From NCBI GenBank assembly GCA_028023455.1, contig JAQFVV010000013.1, positions 2,416,001 to 2,480,000 on the forward strand: a stretch of 64,000 nucleotides of DNA, written 5' to 3'. Below are positions 22,488 through 35,399 of the stretch, in pieces (position 1 is the first letter of the stretch; every line of letters starts with the position of its first letter). This stretch comes from Epiperipatus broadwayi. Taxonomy: Eukaryota; Onychophora; Udeonychophora; Euonychophora; Peripatidae. The notes beneath the pieces were generated by a model, which made no database searches, was not told the origin of the DNA, and saw only the letters and a list, made by a program, of their open reading frames with translations. A program made the position numbers and the translations under genes.

Positions 22488-23784
22488 CACCAGGGTCTCG
22501 TTTTATGGGGTAGATAGGTTCCTCAGAAAACGCGCACAAAAGAAATCACACAAAAATAGACTTAACTTACCTTGAAAAATGGGGGATACGTACTGTAATT
22601 GTCAACAATCACATAAAAGCAAAGCAACAATGTAAAACTATTTTAAAATTCACATAAAAAAAAATAAAGAAATAAAATATGACTAATAAAAAATTTCAAA
22701 TTTGAAAAAAATTGATGCAAGACAAACTTTTTTTACTTTTTTTATTAACTACAGTATTTAATTTTATTCAAAACAATATATTTTTATGTATAATTTACAG
22801 TATTTTACATTTTTTCATATATGTACGGACAGTATTTTAATCATTAACGCTATTTGACGATGTGGAAGTTCGTTTATGAACTAGTAAGATGTAAGATTTG
22901 TCACAAGAGAAAATACAAATAGCACCAACTTCATTTTTTTAAATTTCTCTTATAGTGGATTCGCCCAAACTAAAATGTTTTCCAATCACAGTTGATCCTT
23001 CCCATTTCGCTAAGCGATCTAAAACTGAAATTTTTGTTTTCAAAGAAACACATTTTCTTGGGTGTTTTTTCCTCTCCATTAGGATAAACTAAAAGTTTAA
23101 ATAAAAATAAGAACTTAAAAAGACACCTACTCACCACTGTTGAGCAAAATTTAATTAAAACTAACAAAAATTAAATTCTTATTTTTGTCTTTAATTTTCA
23201 ATTCCGTATAAAAATCAAATTTCATTTTTCACATCATATTACATAATTTTTAAATTGTTAATTACAATTAAAAATCAGATTTTAATTTTTAATTGTCAAA
23301 TTTAATTGTTCCCACCGCTGTTACTCACCTTTTAAAAATAAACGTGTGGACACTAAATGATTGATTGATTACGTACTCTTTTTTTAAAAAGCAAAAATAG
23401 AAAAACAACACGCATAGTATAGGCATCTATAACGTTTGAACAGATTTACATTATAATCTTATAAAATTTAATGTGTGTATATAAAATGGGGAAATCCTGA
23501 TTTTAAATGAATTATAAACTTCTTTATTGCATAAAATCTATTACAGTACTATTATAAAGCATTGAAAATATTGAAATTATTAGATGGAAGTTGAACTCCG
23601 ATAATGCGCTTTACTTTAAATATGACATGAGTGCGTGAAATTTATAATATTTAAAGTAATCTATTGGAGCTTGACTTCTGATCTAATAATTTTTATTGCA
23701 TAAAAGAAAACCGCATACAAAGAAACATGAATCGCCTAACTTCAAAATTGCATTAAATAAATCTGCATAAAACAAGACCTGGGT
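22488..23784 (-). mobile_element. Pogo/Tigger-like DNA transposon, copy 2 (internally deleted)
   Basis: This 1297-bp element has inverted ends CACCAGGGTCTCGTTTTATG and, in reverse from the right, CACCCAGGTCTTGTTTTATG. It is bounded by TA (22486-22487 and 23785-23786). It is collinear with copy 1 (reverse orientation) over both ends, and its interior holds the start of a transposase gene. A full Tigger transposase needs well over 1 kb of coding sequence, so this is an internal-deletion derivative. It lies in the same orientation as the muscleblind transcript when read from the transposase. Confidence 0.88.
22939..23079 (-). pseudogene. Transposase N-terminus, CENP-B/pogo helix-turn-helix fragment
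   Basis: An uninterrupted 46-codon frame opens at ATG 23079 with MERKKHPRKCVSLKTKISVL, continues DRLAKWEGSTVIGKHFSLGE, and ends STIREI before a TAA at 22939-22941. The K-T-KISVLDRL ... GKHFSLGESTIREI pattern is the psq/CENP-B-type N-terminal DNA-binding helix-turn-helix of pogo/Tigger transposases. The DDE catalytic domain is absent and the downstream sequence is non-coding. It is a fragment that could at most encode an isolated DNA-binding domain. The longer overlapping frame at 22970-23167 is a frame-shifted shadow. Confidence 0.85.
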
Positions 23785-26700
23785 GTATATACACTTTGAT
23801 CTTGGTTAGCAATAAACCTTTATCCGAGAATTTGCCATAGTGATCATCACCAATTTGTATCCACTACTTTGATTTACAATAAATTATTCCTATTATATTA
23901 AAAAAAAAATTAAAACTTTTTTTTTTAAAAAAAAAAAATCTGTCACCTTTTCAAGATGTCGTTGAAAAAATGGTGATTATTTTATAAGACTGATGATGTC
24001 ACAAGATACTGATATCATTAAAACTAAGTTTTCCAAAAATAAAATGGCAACATTCAGGCTCAAAATGTATAGTAGAATTTATTCATTATATAGTAAGCAA
24101 TATTATTTAGATTATAGAATTAAGATATGATTAATGCACTTATTTAATTTTCACGCAATGACTTTACAAAACATTCAGTGCTTTCATTTATGACATATTC
24201 AAAATAAAGAAGATTTTCATCTTTAATAATTATGAAATAAAAAAGAAAATTCCATTCAGCACAGTAAGTAACAAACTTTGATCATGTACAACAACAAAGT
24301 GTATTAATATTTAGTTGTAAAATGTGTATATTGCCATTCTATATTCATTCAGTCAGTTTTATGGATTAAAATTCAAAAGAACATTATTTTCCTGCTGCAA
24401 TATGAAGATCATAATTGTAAGTTACTAATCAAAAATTACTAAACATAAGTTTAAAGTACAATTTATTTTACCAACTTAAAATCAATAATCTTATAATTTA
24501 TTTGTGGTTTATTCAAGACAAGATGGTTTTATTGCAAATATAAATCAGTACAATAAAAAAAAAAAGATCCACATACATTAGTATTTCTTTAACTACATTT
24601 CATTTAATTTTACTGCATTTATTGAAAATAAAAAACTATGCATATTTAAAAAAAAAAAAATTAAGTGTTGCAAAAAAAAATTTAAAGTCTTACTGGTTAG
24701 AAATTATAAAAATAAAAAATTTTAATAATTGAACATAAAGTGCATAAACAAGAAATTATAAAGTGAACATTGTGTTAATTTTTGTAAGAAACAAAAGAGC
24801 AATCAGCAAGGAAAAATTTTTTTCTTCTTTTAAAATTATAGTTATCAAAATGTTTTAAAATAATATATTTGTCAGGTTAGTTTTTTTTAATAATATGCAA
24901 AGTAAAATGTTTACTCATTAATTAACATTTTTTTCAAATTAAACTTTATTTTTTTTAATCAATTATTTTATATCTTGAATTTAAAGTAACAAAATTTTGC
25001 CTCATAGACAGTTTGCTTATTTTTTATGTGAGATTTCATTTTTAAGATCTATTATCACTGCTAAACAAATGTAAGTATATGTGTATTTTTAAAAGTCCCC
25101 CCCCCCCCCCAAAGTTTAACATTTTTTTGATTCTTCAAAAAATTAATTTATTGAAAGAAATACATTAAATAAATTTATTTAGGTGTGTTTTTTTATTTCC
25201 AGATAATTATTATTGAAAATTCTTTTAGCAAAAAAAGTCATTCTAACAATTTTTTATATTTTCCAAATGACTTAAAAATTTGGGAGTACAATCATAAAAG
25301 AGATTTGATTTTCTAAGCACAATAAGAAATTTTTTTTGGAATTATCTTTTATCTATTATATTTTTAGTAATTATCTTAATTTCTAACTGAAATTTATAAG
25401 TTATGTACTTACAATATATATTAAAAGTTTTAACTACTACTATCTATGGATCCACTTTATTCATGAATTTTTCACCATCAAAATACAAATGTAATGTGTT
25501 TTATTGCTTAATCATGCATTATTATCACTCTTGATTGATTCGGTTTTAAAACATTCTCCTGCATTTCTCTCAATGTTATAATGCCAAATTTGGTCAAAAT
25601 CGAGTGGCAAAATTATGAAGAAAAATAATATTCTGATTTTAGTTACAAAACAAATCAAAAGATTGCAGTATTTTAATTTTAAACTATTTCAAAGCACTTG
25701 CCTTTTATTACTTTTCATAACAGTGATTGCATTTTCTTGTTTTGACTGCACGAGTTCTTATATTATACATTTCTTTACACATTTATTAATTTTGTGTAAT
25801 GTGATTAAAAATATATATTTTTTGAAAATGGTTAGCTTTAGATTATAAATCAAAACAAGTTGGTAACATGTAGCTGCAATTTGTAATTGGCTAGAAAAAT
25901 CACTTTTGTTTTATTGCAAAATTCTTTATATTGTATTTGAAAAATTATAAATAAAATTTGAACTTTTAGATGATATTTCATTAGCTTTTGGATATTTAAA
26001 TAAAAATATGTTCAGACATTCCAAACTAATTTCAAATAATTGTGAGATTTCAAATTTAATTTTGTTACAATGATAAAAAATTCTTAAAAAAGACAGCGTC
26101 ATTGTACTTAAATGTATTTTAGTTTAGTATTTTTTTTTTTTCATTTTAAAAAAAATGAAAATAAAACTTTTTTAATTAAGAAGTATAATATATACATGTA
26201 ACAAATAATTCAAAATTTATGAAAACATAATGAAGAATAAAGATAAAATTATGGAAAAAAATCCTGTTACAAAATTACATTTAAATTCAATAATGTAAAT
26301 AAATGTAGTGTGCATTAAAAATTGATTTTAAATACAGAGAAACCATGAAGTACACTATATTTTATTCAAATTTCCCTCACATACAAATGTAAATAGTGTA
26401 TCATAGCTCAAATTTAGTTGATAAACTTTGATTAAAATGAAATATTTATTGTTTATTGAATTGCAAGTGTACAGTATTTTTCAGTACATATATTGTACCA
26501 TCTTAGTTTACATTCAAATCTGGAATTATTAAATTCCTAAAAAAAAAAAAAAATTTTCTTCATTTATTGTTCATTTATTTTGAACGATCATATGATTCAT
26601 ATTATTGATAATACAGCATAGTATAAAATTATATGAAATTTTTGATTTTTTAGTTTTAATTTGCTTAGCAGATAGTGTATTAAATTGTATATTGTAAAAA

Positions 26701-29700
26701 AGTTAACATTTTAATAATAGAAAGATTGGGTAAATTAAATTAGTAGTGATAGATTCACTTATTAATATTTTACGTTACTGCATATATTTGACAAACACTA
26801 CATAAACATAAATAATCAAATAGTAAATTATCATTTCATGTGTATTTGCAAGTTTACATGGATTTTGTTAATAAAATTAAGACAATTTAAATTATATGTA
26901 TTTAAAAAATATTTTTATATATAATTATTCCAATAGGTAGTTAAAATATATGTATTTTATTCAAAAATTCCAAATTTGTTGTATTATTTTTTTATTTATT
27001 ATTTTACAAACTGTTTATTTATTTAAAAATTAAAAGACATTTTTAATTCATGGAATGATGTTGCATTTACAAGAACTCATTATCAAGTTAAATTTTGATT
27101 CTTCCTAACAAAGACAGTAATAATGAATGAAGCTATGGGAAAGATATCTATGATAGTGATAATATTTTCATCAATGGGTAAAGAATATAAAAACCTGTGT
27201 TTTGAGATTGAACTCTATTTCTTGTTCTGTCTCTTTAGTAAACAAAAATTCAAAGTATTTTATATAAAAGTTGATAGTTAATTTTCAATATAATAATGAA
27301 TTGTTAAATGAAAAAAAAAAAAGTAACCTCCTAAAGATATTGTCGTTTTCTGAGAGATCTAAAAACATCTTAGAATTAAAATTGTCTCAAAGAATAAAAT
27401 ATTAAAATTTGAAATGTGGAGTGCTCTCCATGTTACAAAAATATATGTTTGCCATAAATAAGTGAAAAAGGATATAAAGTGAAATGTAAATGGTTTAAAT
27501 CACCAAAGGACTTAATTTATCAAAAAAGGATAAAATAGTGTTCATTTTCATATAAAAATGGAAATATTAATATTATAAGAATTCGTTACATGATATATTA
27601 TTTAAATATGCTTACTTCATTATTTGGATAAAATTCTATTTTTAGAAAATCTTTTTGGAATTTAGATAAACTTAGATAAATTTAGATATATTTGTTTAAA
27701 GGATTTGTCTTGCATCAGGATTACCAAGAATTACCACAACTTATGAATTATAATTTCATATAGTATATATATTTTTTATTATTATTGTGTTTATATTAAC
27801 AAATGTGTTTTGTCTGAATAATCTATGAAAGGGATATCCAATGATCGGTGGAAAAATATACCAGGCCATATGTTTTATTACATATTGTTATTTATTTAAT
27901 GTAAAATATGTGTTTGTTTATATTACATAAATAAGTTAACCAAAAAAAAAAATAATAATAATAATTAGATAATTTTAAAAATAAAATCTTAAGTATCTTT
28001 ATTAATATTAATCTTGATTTTTTTATATAACATTTTAAAGTATATTTTCTTTGTTTCACTATTTTATATAGATTTGTAAAGCAATATATTTTGAATAGGT
28101 ATAAACCAGTTACATTTATGACAATATATAATTCATGTACATTTGTGAAATATAGGTTTATAATTAAATTAATCATTTTTCATTTATAACTATAAAAAGA
28201 GTAAAAAAAAAAAAAAATTAAAATAGTTATTTTTAAAAATATATTTTAAAGGTTTATTTATTACTGCTTATACAAATAAATATTTTCTTTCTGATTTATT
28301 AGTGCATCTTTTGCATCATTTCATAGGTACATAAGTTAAAAATTTTGACAACATACATCTTTATATTATTTATAATTAAGTTATAATCCAATATTCTAAT
28401 CAAAATTATTCTATTCATTTATCAATTTTATTTTATTAACTACATTAGAATCTCATAATTATTACTAGTTTATTGATCACATTATAATTTGGTACCAATT
28501 AAAAGTCTCTACATAATTTTACTTTTATATTAAATATTCAGTTAGTCAAAGTATAAATAAACATTTATATATTTTAATAATTTATTATATATATATATTG
28601 GAATTATCTTAATAATTTATTATCTTATTTTAATAGTTTTTCTTATTTACATTTTATTGATTACAAAAGTTAAGCTAATATCCCAATAAACATTAATTGG
28701 TTAAATTACTATATTTATTTATTTTAAATTAATGAATATGCACTCAACCCTATTTGTACTTTTATAATTTATATTCTTTAAATATTAATTTACTAATATT
28801 TCATGCTATTACCCATTTGGTATTTCAATAAGAGTATAATAAAATTAATAAATGAAGTATACAGCTATGTTATAGTATTACAAAATTAGTAATCATACAT
28901 GACGGGGTATTTCGGTAAATTAATTACAGTATATTTAACTTTATTCCAATACAGATTTCCCAATAATAGTTAACCAATTCATATTTATACTGTTACAATA
29001 TATAACACAGATGCTTTTTTCTATGTATAGTATACATATATAAATTAAGATATTATAATTATTAATAATAAAATGAGGGACATCGTTATATATATTTTAT
29101 TAAGAATGTGTTCACTAATTCATTCACTGAAATAATATCAAGAAAAAAAACTAACTGCACTGTATTTAAAAAAAAAGTAAAATGTCCAATTTTCATTGCT
29201 ATTAAATACACTCTAGGCAATATATATTTTAAATAATATTTTTTTCTCTACAAAAATGCAATAGCAGTCGTGTTAACTAATTGTTTTAAATTTTTTAGAT
29301 TGGTATTAATTTATAATATGTTTTAAAATTCTGTAAAATTTTCATCCTTAAGCTTAGAAAACATTTTATTATGCAATATATTGAACATCAAATTCATAAA
29401 GGATAATAAAGGAAGAATTAAATGTATATGCTTTTAATATAAACTGAAGAAATATTATTAATAAGTATGTCCACATATGATACTTCAAGACATATAGAAA
29501 ATATATCTACAAATTTTAATGATTGTTTATACATTTACATTTTTTTATTAGATAGCATATAAGTGAAGCCATGTATCTTGATCCAGCAAATTCGAAACCT
29601 CACTGCACATTATGATAAACATGTATATATTGTAAGCAAACATGTTAATATGTATGACAAACATAAGGAGAAAACAAAAACCATGGACAACAAAATTATT

Positions 29701-31739
29701 CAGGTAAGTAATTAATAATAGTTGTTATAATTTTTCACATTAACAAACAACAGAAAACAAAAAAAGAACCATCCTATCATATTCAAAAGCCCATGGAAAA
29801 TGCTATATATGAAGGGAATAATTTAAAAATATGTCAGGAATAAGAATTCCACCATACAAATTTCATACAAAATCTTTACACATAATGCCAACTAAATATT
29901 TTCTGTTGAATTGATTTTTTTGAACTGATCTTAAAATGCAATTTTAGAAATATCTTGAACCTGTGCCTCTTTCCCAGTCTTTTATTTTTAACTGAATACC
30001 CAAGTTTGCTAAAAAATATCTTGCACACAAATAATTCTAATACCAACTAATTCAAAGTCAGAATATTCTTGTCATTGCTTAGGATGGATAATGGTGAAAT
30101 ATATTCTATAACCCCTAGAGGTTACATGGTGATGTATCTTTTAATTTGATTTATTGTAATATTTGATATAAAATAATAGGCACAACAGAAGTGAAAGACA
30201 TGTGCTAAACATGTTTTTTTTCAAGTCAACTTCTTTGTAATGCATAAAATTCACAAACTTGGTAACTTACTCTTTAATATTCATTAAGTACAATAATTTC
30301 TTGCTAAGTAAAGATCATGTCATCTCTAGAGGTCACTGCTTTAACTGTAAATTTGGGCAGAAAAGTCCTTCCCAAGAGATATAACTTTAATACAAATGAC
30401 AGCAGGAATGTCTAACTATTACATTTGATATATATTGAAAAATTAAATAATCTAATAAAATTTTTGAATACTCCTACCTACAGTCTTTTAACAGATTTTA
30501 AATACACATTTTCTTTTAAAATCAAGTATAAGTGATTCATGATAGATATTATATAAAAGATTATTAACTCTAACTTATGTATATACCCATTTAAATGTTT
30601 CTAATATCCTATATACATAAACAGTTGGAAAAATAATATTTATATATAAGCAAGCACCCACAAACATTAAATAAAATAAAAAACAATTATAATTCAATTA
30701 ATGATATAAAAAAGATGAATCTAAGTTTAGGAATGTTTTCTGCAAAACCATTTTGATCTCTAACATTTGTTAATCACAAAATATGTAATTTCCATTTGAT
30801 CACCTTATCATTAACAAAATTTACTATGAATTTGGTAAATTCCTATTATTATAAAATCATAGAATTATAAAAAAAAAAAAATTCAACCATGGCAAGTCAA
30901 AAGTATATATTGGTGAAACATTATCATATTGCAGTTCAACATCTAATTTCTAATTAGATATGTAAGAAAATATTTGTTTTAACAAAGAATCAACTTAATT
31001 CTGAATTTTATTTATTTTAATATTTTGCCTGTCAAAAACATGGATGCATTACATACTTTTTAGCTATCCTTAAAATTATAAAGATTTCTAACTTTAACCA
31101 ACAAAAATATTTAAATTGCAGTTTAAAAAGAAAAATTTTCTAGCGACCTTAACATAATTAAAATAATACATTATGTACATCTTTATTCAAACCGATTACA
31201 TGGAAGCAAATAACAAAATAGAAAAAAATAAATAAATCAGTTCTATTATCTACTGATTGCCAGTAAATGTGAAGCACCCTATAAACAATAAATATTTCAA
31301 TTATATTAATATATAAAGTATTTCTTGGAATAAAAACTATAAATGAATAAATTTTCAATAATAATGACTTGGAAATTTTTCTATTAAGCATCTATGTAGG
31401 TTTTATTCTGACTACAATCTTAATATTTGATTATAAAGAAATACAGAAGCATTCTCAACACATTAATACAAGTTTCTTAACAATCAAATAGTTTTTGAGA
31501 ACTACTGTTACTAAACTATCTTTCAACCATAATACATTACCAAAATCTTCCATGATCTTTTATGTCATATTTTTTGATTTCATTCTGTTATCTAACAAAA
31601 TCTCAGGTCAAACAAACATAATTTGCTGCATCACTGTAAAAGCTGTGCACTGAAATCTTCAAAACTATTTCATACCTTTCACTGTTTATATTTTACATAC
31701 ATGCTTTTAGGAACAGTTCTTTTCATTAACTAGACTTAA
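23785..31739. other. Long featureless intronic stretch
   Basis: About 8 kb of AT-rich intron in which I see no transposon coding remnant, RNA gene or exon. Landmarks are a T-run/A-run junction at 23917-23938, a pure C tract at 25097-25110, and many A/T microsatellites. The open frames at 25615-25848, 27892-28176 and 31158-31391 are A/T-codon frames without recognisable domains. Confidence 0.55.
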
Positions 31740-31781
31740 GAATCATTCGCTGGAAATGTGAGTATGATCGTATTCACATTG

Positions 31782-31819
31782 TCAGTCTAGTTTCTCACTT
31801 ATGAACATCATCAGTGAAG
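31782..31819 (-). ncRNA. Hammerhead ribozyme-like core C
   Basis: On the minus strand, CTTCA is followed by an exact CTGATGA box (31808-31814), a 13-nt helix II segment (TGTTCATAAGTGA, with TCA/TGA pairing), an exact GAAAC (31790-31794), then TAGAC-TGAC. The box order and the 13-nt spacing equal those of the other cores. The UH position is altered (GAC instead of GTC) and stem I is only about three base pairs, so activity is doubtful. This is the one core in the same orientation as the muscleblind transcript. Confidence 0.5.
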
Positions 31820-31988
31820 AACCTAGTATATTTCACATCAACAAACATCTTTTACTTATTTTGCAAACTAATAACTGAAGTTTAAAAATCCCTATAAGAT
31901 CTTTAATCAGAGCTAACTCAGTTTTGTTATGGTAATGGTAGGATGATACATCCCAATATTACATTTAATATATACTTTTAGGTGCAGG

Positions 31989-32220
31989 ACTCTTCATAAT
32001 ACTCCAGAGTTGTCTATTATAAGCTTGAGTATATAATATCCTGATAGAGTGAAAAATGCCTATAGCTATCACAAATCTGAAGTCACTAAAATTTATAGTT
32101 ACTGAACTATTCATAGTACTCCAGAGTCGTCTATTATAAGCTTGAGTATATGATATCCTGATAGAGTGAAAAGTGCCTATAGCTATCACAAAACTGAAGT
32201 CACTAAAATTTAGTTACTGA
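31989..32220. repeat. Tandem repeat, two units of 115-117 bp
   Basis: Units 31989-32105 and 32106-32220 share TATTATAAGCTTGAGTATAT, ATCCTGATAGAGTGAAAA and GTCACTAAAATTT...AGTTACTGAACT, with few differences. The last block also occurs in the 16.5-kb ribozyme element (about 16868-16892), tying this locus to that family. The frame at 31965-32189 (minus) reads through both units and is not a gene. Confidence 0.85.
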
Positions 32221-32297
32221 ACTATTGCCAGACCTACGTAACTATACAAACAAGTTTACTTGTAAAAAGTAATTGCTTGATGAAATGTACATGAGAT

Positions 32298-32337
32298 CCT
32301 CACTGATGAAAGCTATAAATAAGAAACTAGTTTGGAA
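32298..32337 (+). ncRNA. Hammerhead ribozyme-like core B
   Basis: CCTCA (32298-32302) is followed by an exact CTGATGA (32303-32309), 13 nt of AT-rich helix II sequence, an exact GAAAC (32323-32327) and TAGTT-TGGAA. Core boxes and spacing are canonical and the cleavage-side GTT satisfies the UH rule. However, helix II hardly pairs and stem I is weakened (TGGAA where core A2 has TGGGG). It sits about 500 bp from core C in the opposite orientation, beside the 117-bp repeat. Confidence 0.5.
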
Positions 32338-32420
32338 ATGTAAATATAATAGTACTACCACTGGATCTCCATTAATTATTGGAATTGAGTAAAGAGAACT
32401 ATTACTAAAAATCTTAAAAA

Positions 32421-33593
32421 ACAATTTGCTGAAAGTAAAACACTATATTTGATTTGCAATTACTTATATTTCATAAATATTTTTTCAATGTTAATATTAT
32501 TGAGGAATGACAAAAAAAAAAAAATTCAGTTTATGTGTCTAAACATCAACTGACTTGGCAACTAATAGCTTAATCTTTATAATTCTAAATTTTGCATCTT
32601 CAGACATTTTGCTTTCATTTTTTTTTTTATTTATGAAAGCTTATTTTGATTAAAATTTCTAAAAACAAAAATAATCTGCATATTAAGTGCTCCAAATTTT
32701 CAATAATCTAAAAATAATTCTTGATGCTTCACTTCCACTGTGAATCATTTATATATAAGAACTACCTTATAATTATGTTTTGCCCTTGATTCATCAATGA
32801 AAAATATATTATTATTATTATTTTAAAAAATATTATTATTCATTAAAATAAGATTAAAAAAAAAATAGAATATTTCAAAAATGAGAGTCATCCATAAGTA
32901 AGTAGACAATTAATAAACATTTTATGTGGATTTGCATTTATATGTTAAATATACTCACACACACAGAGGATTTAATCTAATATTATTCTGGACAACATGT
33001 TAGAAAAATCTTCCAAATTAAACACTTTACAAAAAGGAGACTATAAAAGAAAAGTTTTGTTTTTTTATTTCTTACAATCTTAAACCATAAATAATAAAAT
33101 ATGAAAAGAACATTTGAATGTTTAGAATATAAATAAAATTTGAAAAAACAAAGACCTATGTCATATTACATTGATAATAAATTAATATCAAATGTACATT
33201 AATTGGGGGGGGGGGGCAGAGGAAAAAAAAGTTGATTGATCCTGGGGCCACAAAATATAATTTACATTTTTAAATATATGTGTGTATGTATGAATATATA
33301 CATACACATAAAAAAAAAAAGCTCACGTCCATAGATAATGTGAAGTGTACAATTAAGCATAATTTAGAACAGTGAAGGGTAAAAGGTTTTTATATACAAA
33401 AATTGATTTTATTAACATGAAAAAAATAAAATTATATATGCTTATATAAGCATGCGTATATATACATATTTGGAAAACTTGTATATAAACTCAATCATGT
33501 ATACATGTACATACAAACATATATATATACACAAAATATTAACTTACTTCTTACCTTAAAGGGAAGAACAAAAAAAATTCTAGGATCGCATAC
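32421..33593. other. Intronic stretch next to the linker exon
   Basis: AT-rich intron immediately downstream of the linker exon donor. It contains a 12-nt G tract (33205-33216, a C tract in the transcript) and short ATT microsatellites. No element was recognised. Confidence 0.55.
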
Positions 33594-33779
33594 CTCGAGT
33601 CTGTCTGTTCTTGGTAGCTTCTGTGGGGTGACAATGGGGGTTGGAACAACATTTAAGGGTGTGGCGACAGCTTCCGCTGGCACCATTCCTGGCATCAATG
33701 GATTGGGACTTAGATAAGGATTAAATGTGGCTGCTGTGGCAACAGCAGGGATACTTGTTACATAAGGATGGCTTGTTCC
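33594..33779 (-). CDS. mbl: Muscleblind/MBNL-type protein, Pro/Ala-rich linker exon
   Basis: This 186-nt exon encodes 62 residues running from GTSHPYVTSIPAVATAATFN, through PYLSPNPLMPGMVPAEAVAT and PLNVVPTPIVTPQKLPRTDR, to LE. It is the linker between the two tandem zinc-finger pairs, which lets the finger pairs bind separated YGCY motifs. The FNPYLxP...VPAE and QKLPRTDRLE words match the family linker. The exon lies between a long pyrimidine tract ending TTGCAG (AG at 33781-33780) and a GAG|GTATGC donor (GT at 33593-33592), phase 0 at both ends. Spliced to 4315 it gives DRLE|VCREF. Codon and base composition differ sharply from the flanking A/T sequence. The plus-strand frame at 33505-33717 is a shadow. 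Confidence 0.95.
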
Positions 33780-35399
33780 CTGCAATAAGAAAAAAAAAGT
33801 TACAAAAAAAAAAAAAAATGCTACAAATAAAAAATAATGCAGATTGACAGATAAGTTTTGACTTTTTCTATTTTTTAAATACAAATACTTACACTAATTA
33901 AGAATTCTTATACATAAATAAATTTATAACAGAAATTTTAATTTTGAGTAGCAAAGTACAAGTATAGTTGTTACACAATATATATTTAAGTTTACATTTT
34001 AAAAGTTAATGGAAAAAAAATAAAAGTGAACTATATATATTGGCTACATGAACAATTGAATTTTCCATCAACTTTTGGTGTCAAAGCAAATACTTAACAC
34101 CATGAATAATAAATACTAATACATTTTTCATGGTAACTGAGTACAAAACAGAAAATTAATAAATCAAATCACACATATGCACACACAAAAATGGTATTTA
34201 AAAAATTAATTAACAATTGCTGTTATCAATTGCTAATGAAATTTTTTCATTGTGGAACTCCTGAAAGATTTAACTAAAGAAACAATAATAGCAGAAGTTA
34301 CTAAGTCAATATAAATAAATTGTGCAATAGTAAAGATGAAAAATCAGAAGAATAATTTGATTAAAGTCATATTAATAGAGACTTAGATGATATATAATTC
34401 AGAAGTTGTTTCCTTAACTGTGATAACAGATCGGGACAAACATAGTGAATAATTTTCGTACCATCAATAAAGAATAGAATTATTCGTTTTTTCTAATAGT
34501 ATTTATATTATAACCAATGGAAATCAACCCTATACAGCAATAGTAAGCAAAGACAATCAATAGCAACTGCAATTTATTATTGAAACTTATGTATACAGAG
34601 ATTACATATGTCTGAAGCATATTATATTCATTGATATACAGTATCATTTCACAATAGATTGTTTTATATTTAAATAATTTTACTACCTAAATATAAAGAG
34701 TAAGCTAATAATGCAAAAAATAAAAAACTTAGAACAATCTCATACCATAAATACAGAAATGCTGTATCTTGCGCATTATAACTAAATGTCAAGATAGACT
34801 TTTAAAAGTCAAAATTTAATAGAAATAATATTTCATCAAAAAGTTCAATAGAACATTTCAAATTTGTAATAAGACTAGCTTTATCCAATTCATCGAAATA
34901 AATAATGAATCTTTATATTTCTAATAAACTCTGAATAGAGCAGCAACTTAATATGCCAAATTTATCAAAGACAAGTATCAGCAGCATATATTTAAAGAAA
35001 AAAAGTGGTAGAATAAACAATTTTTAAACAACATGTAAATACAATACAGAAGCTTAAAATTATAATATTAGGCTGACTAGTTTATTTTTGGGGTTACAAA
35101 CATCAGACCAAAAGTGCTGATTCCTATTAAATTTTAAATCAGAAAAAAAAAAAAATGTATTGGATAGTTAGTATAAAATTATTGTGCCTATTTTGAACAT
35201 ATCAATGATGACTTGTTTAGTTTTAAATTATTAAAATTATGTTTAAAAAAAGTTGATGTCTATAAGCTATAGAATAGTTACAATTAACACTAAATAAAAT
35301 AAGAACCAAGAATAATGGAAAAAAAAGTTATATAAATAAAAATGGAAGTTTGAATAAATAAATAATATTTTCAACAAGTGATGGGAGTATTTTAATTTA
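33780..35399. other. Intronic stretch upstream of the linker exon
   Basis: AT-rich intron with the acceptor pyrimidine tract of the linker exon at its left edge and otherwise no recognisable element. Confidence 0.55.

Larger units (their letters stand above)
4316..33593 (-). other. Large muscleblind intron (about 29 kb)
   Basis: This is the intron joining the linker exon (donor GAG|GTATGC at 33594/33593) to the finger 3/4 exon (acceptor at 4316). Spliced together, the two ends read [18 protein letters not shown], an unbroken muscleblind sequence, so they are consecutive or nearly so. The intron is filled with old transposable elements, listed separately. No other convincing coding exon was found in it, though very short alternative exons could have been missed. 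Confidence 0.85.
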
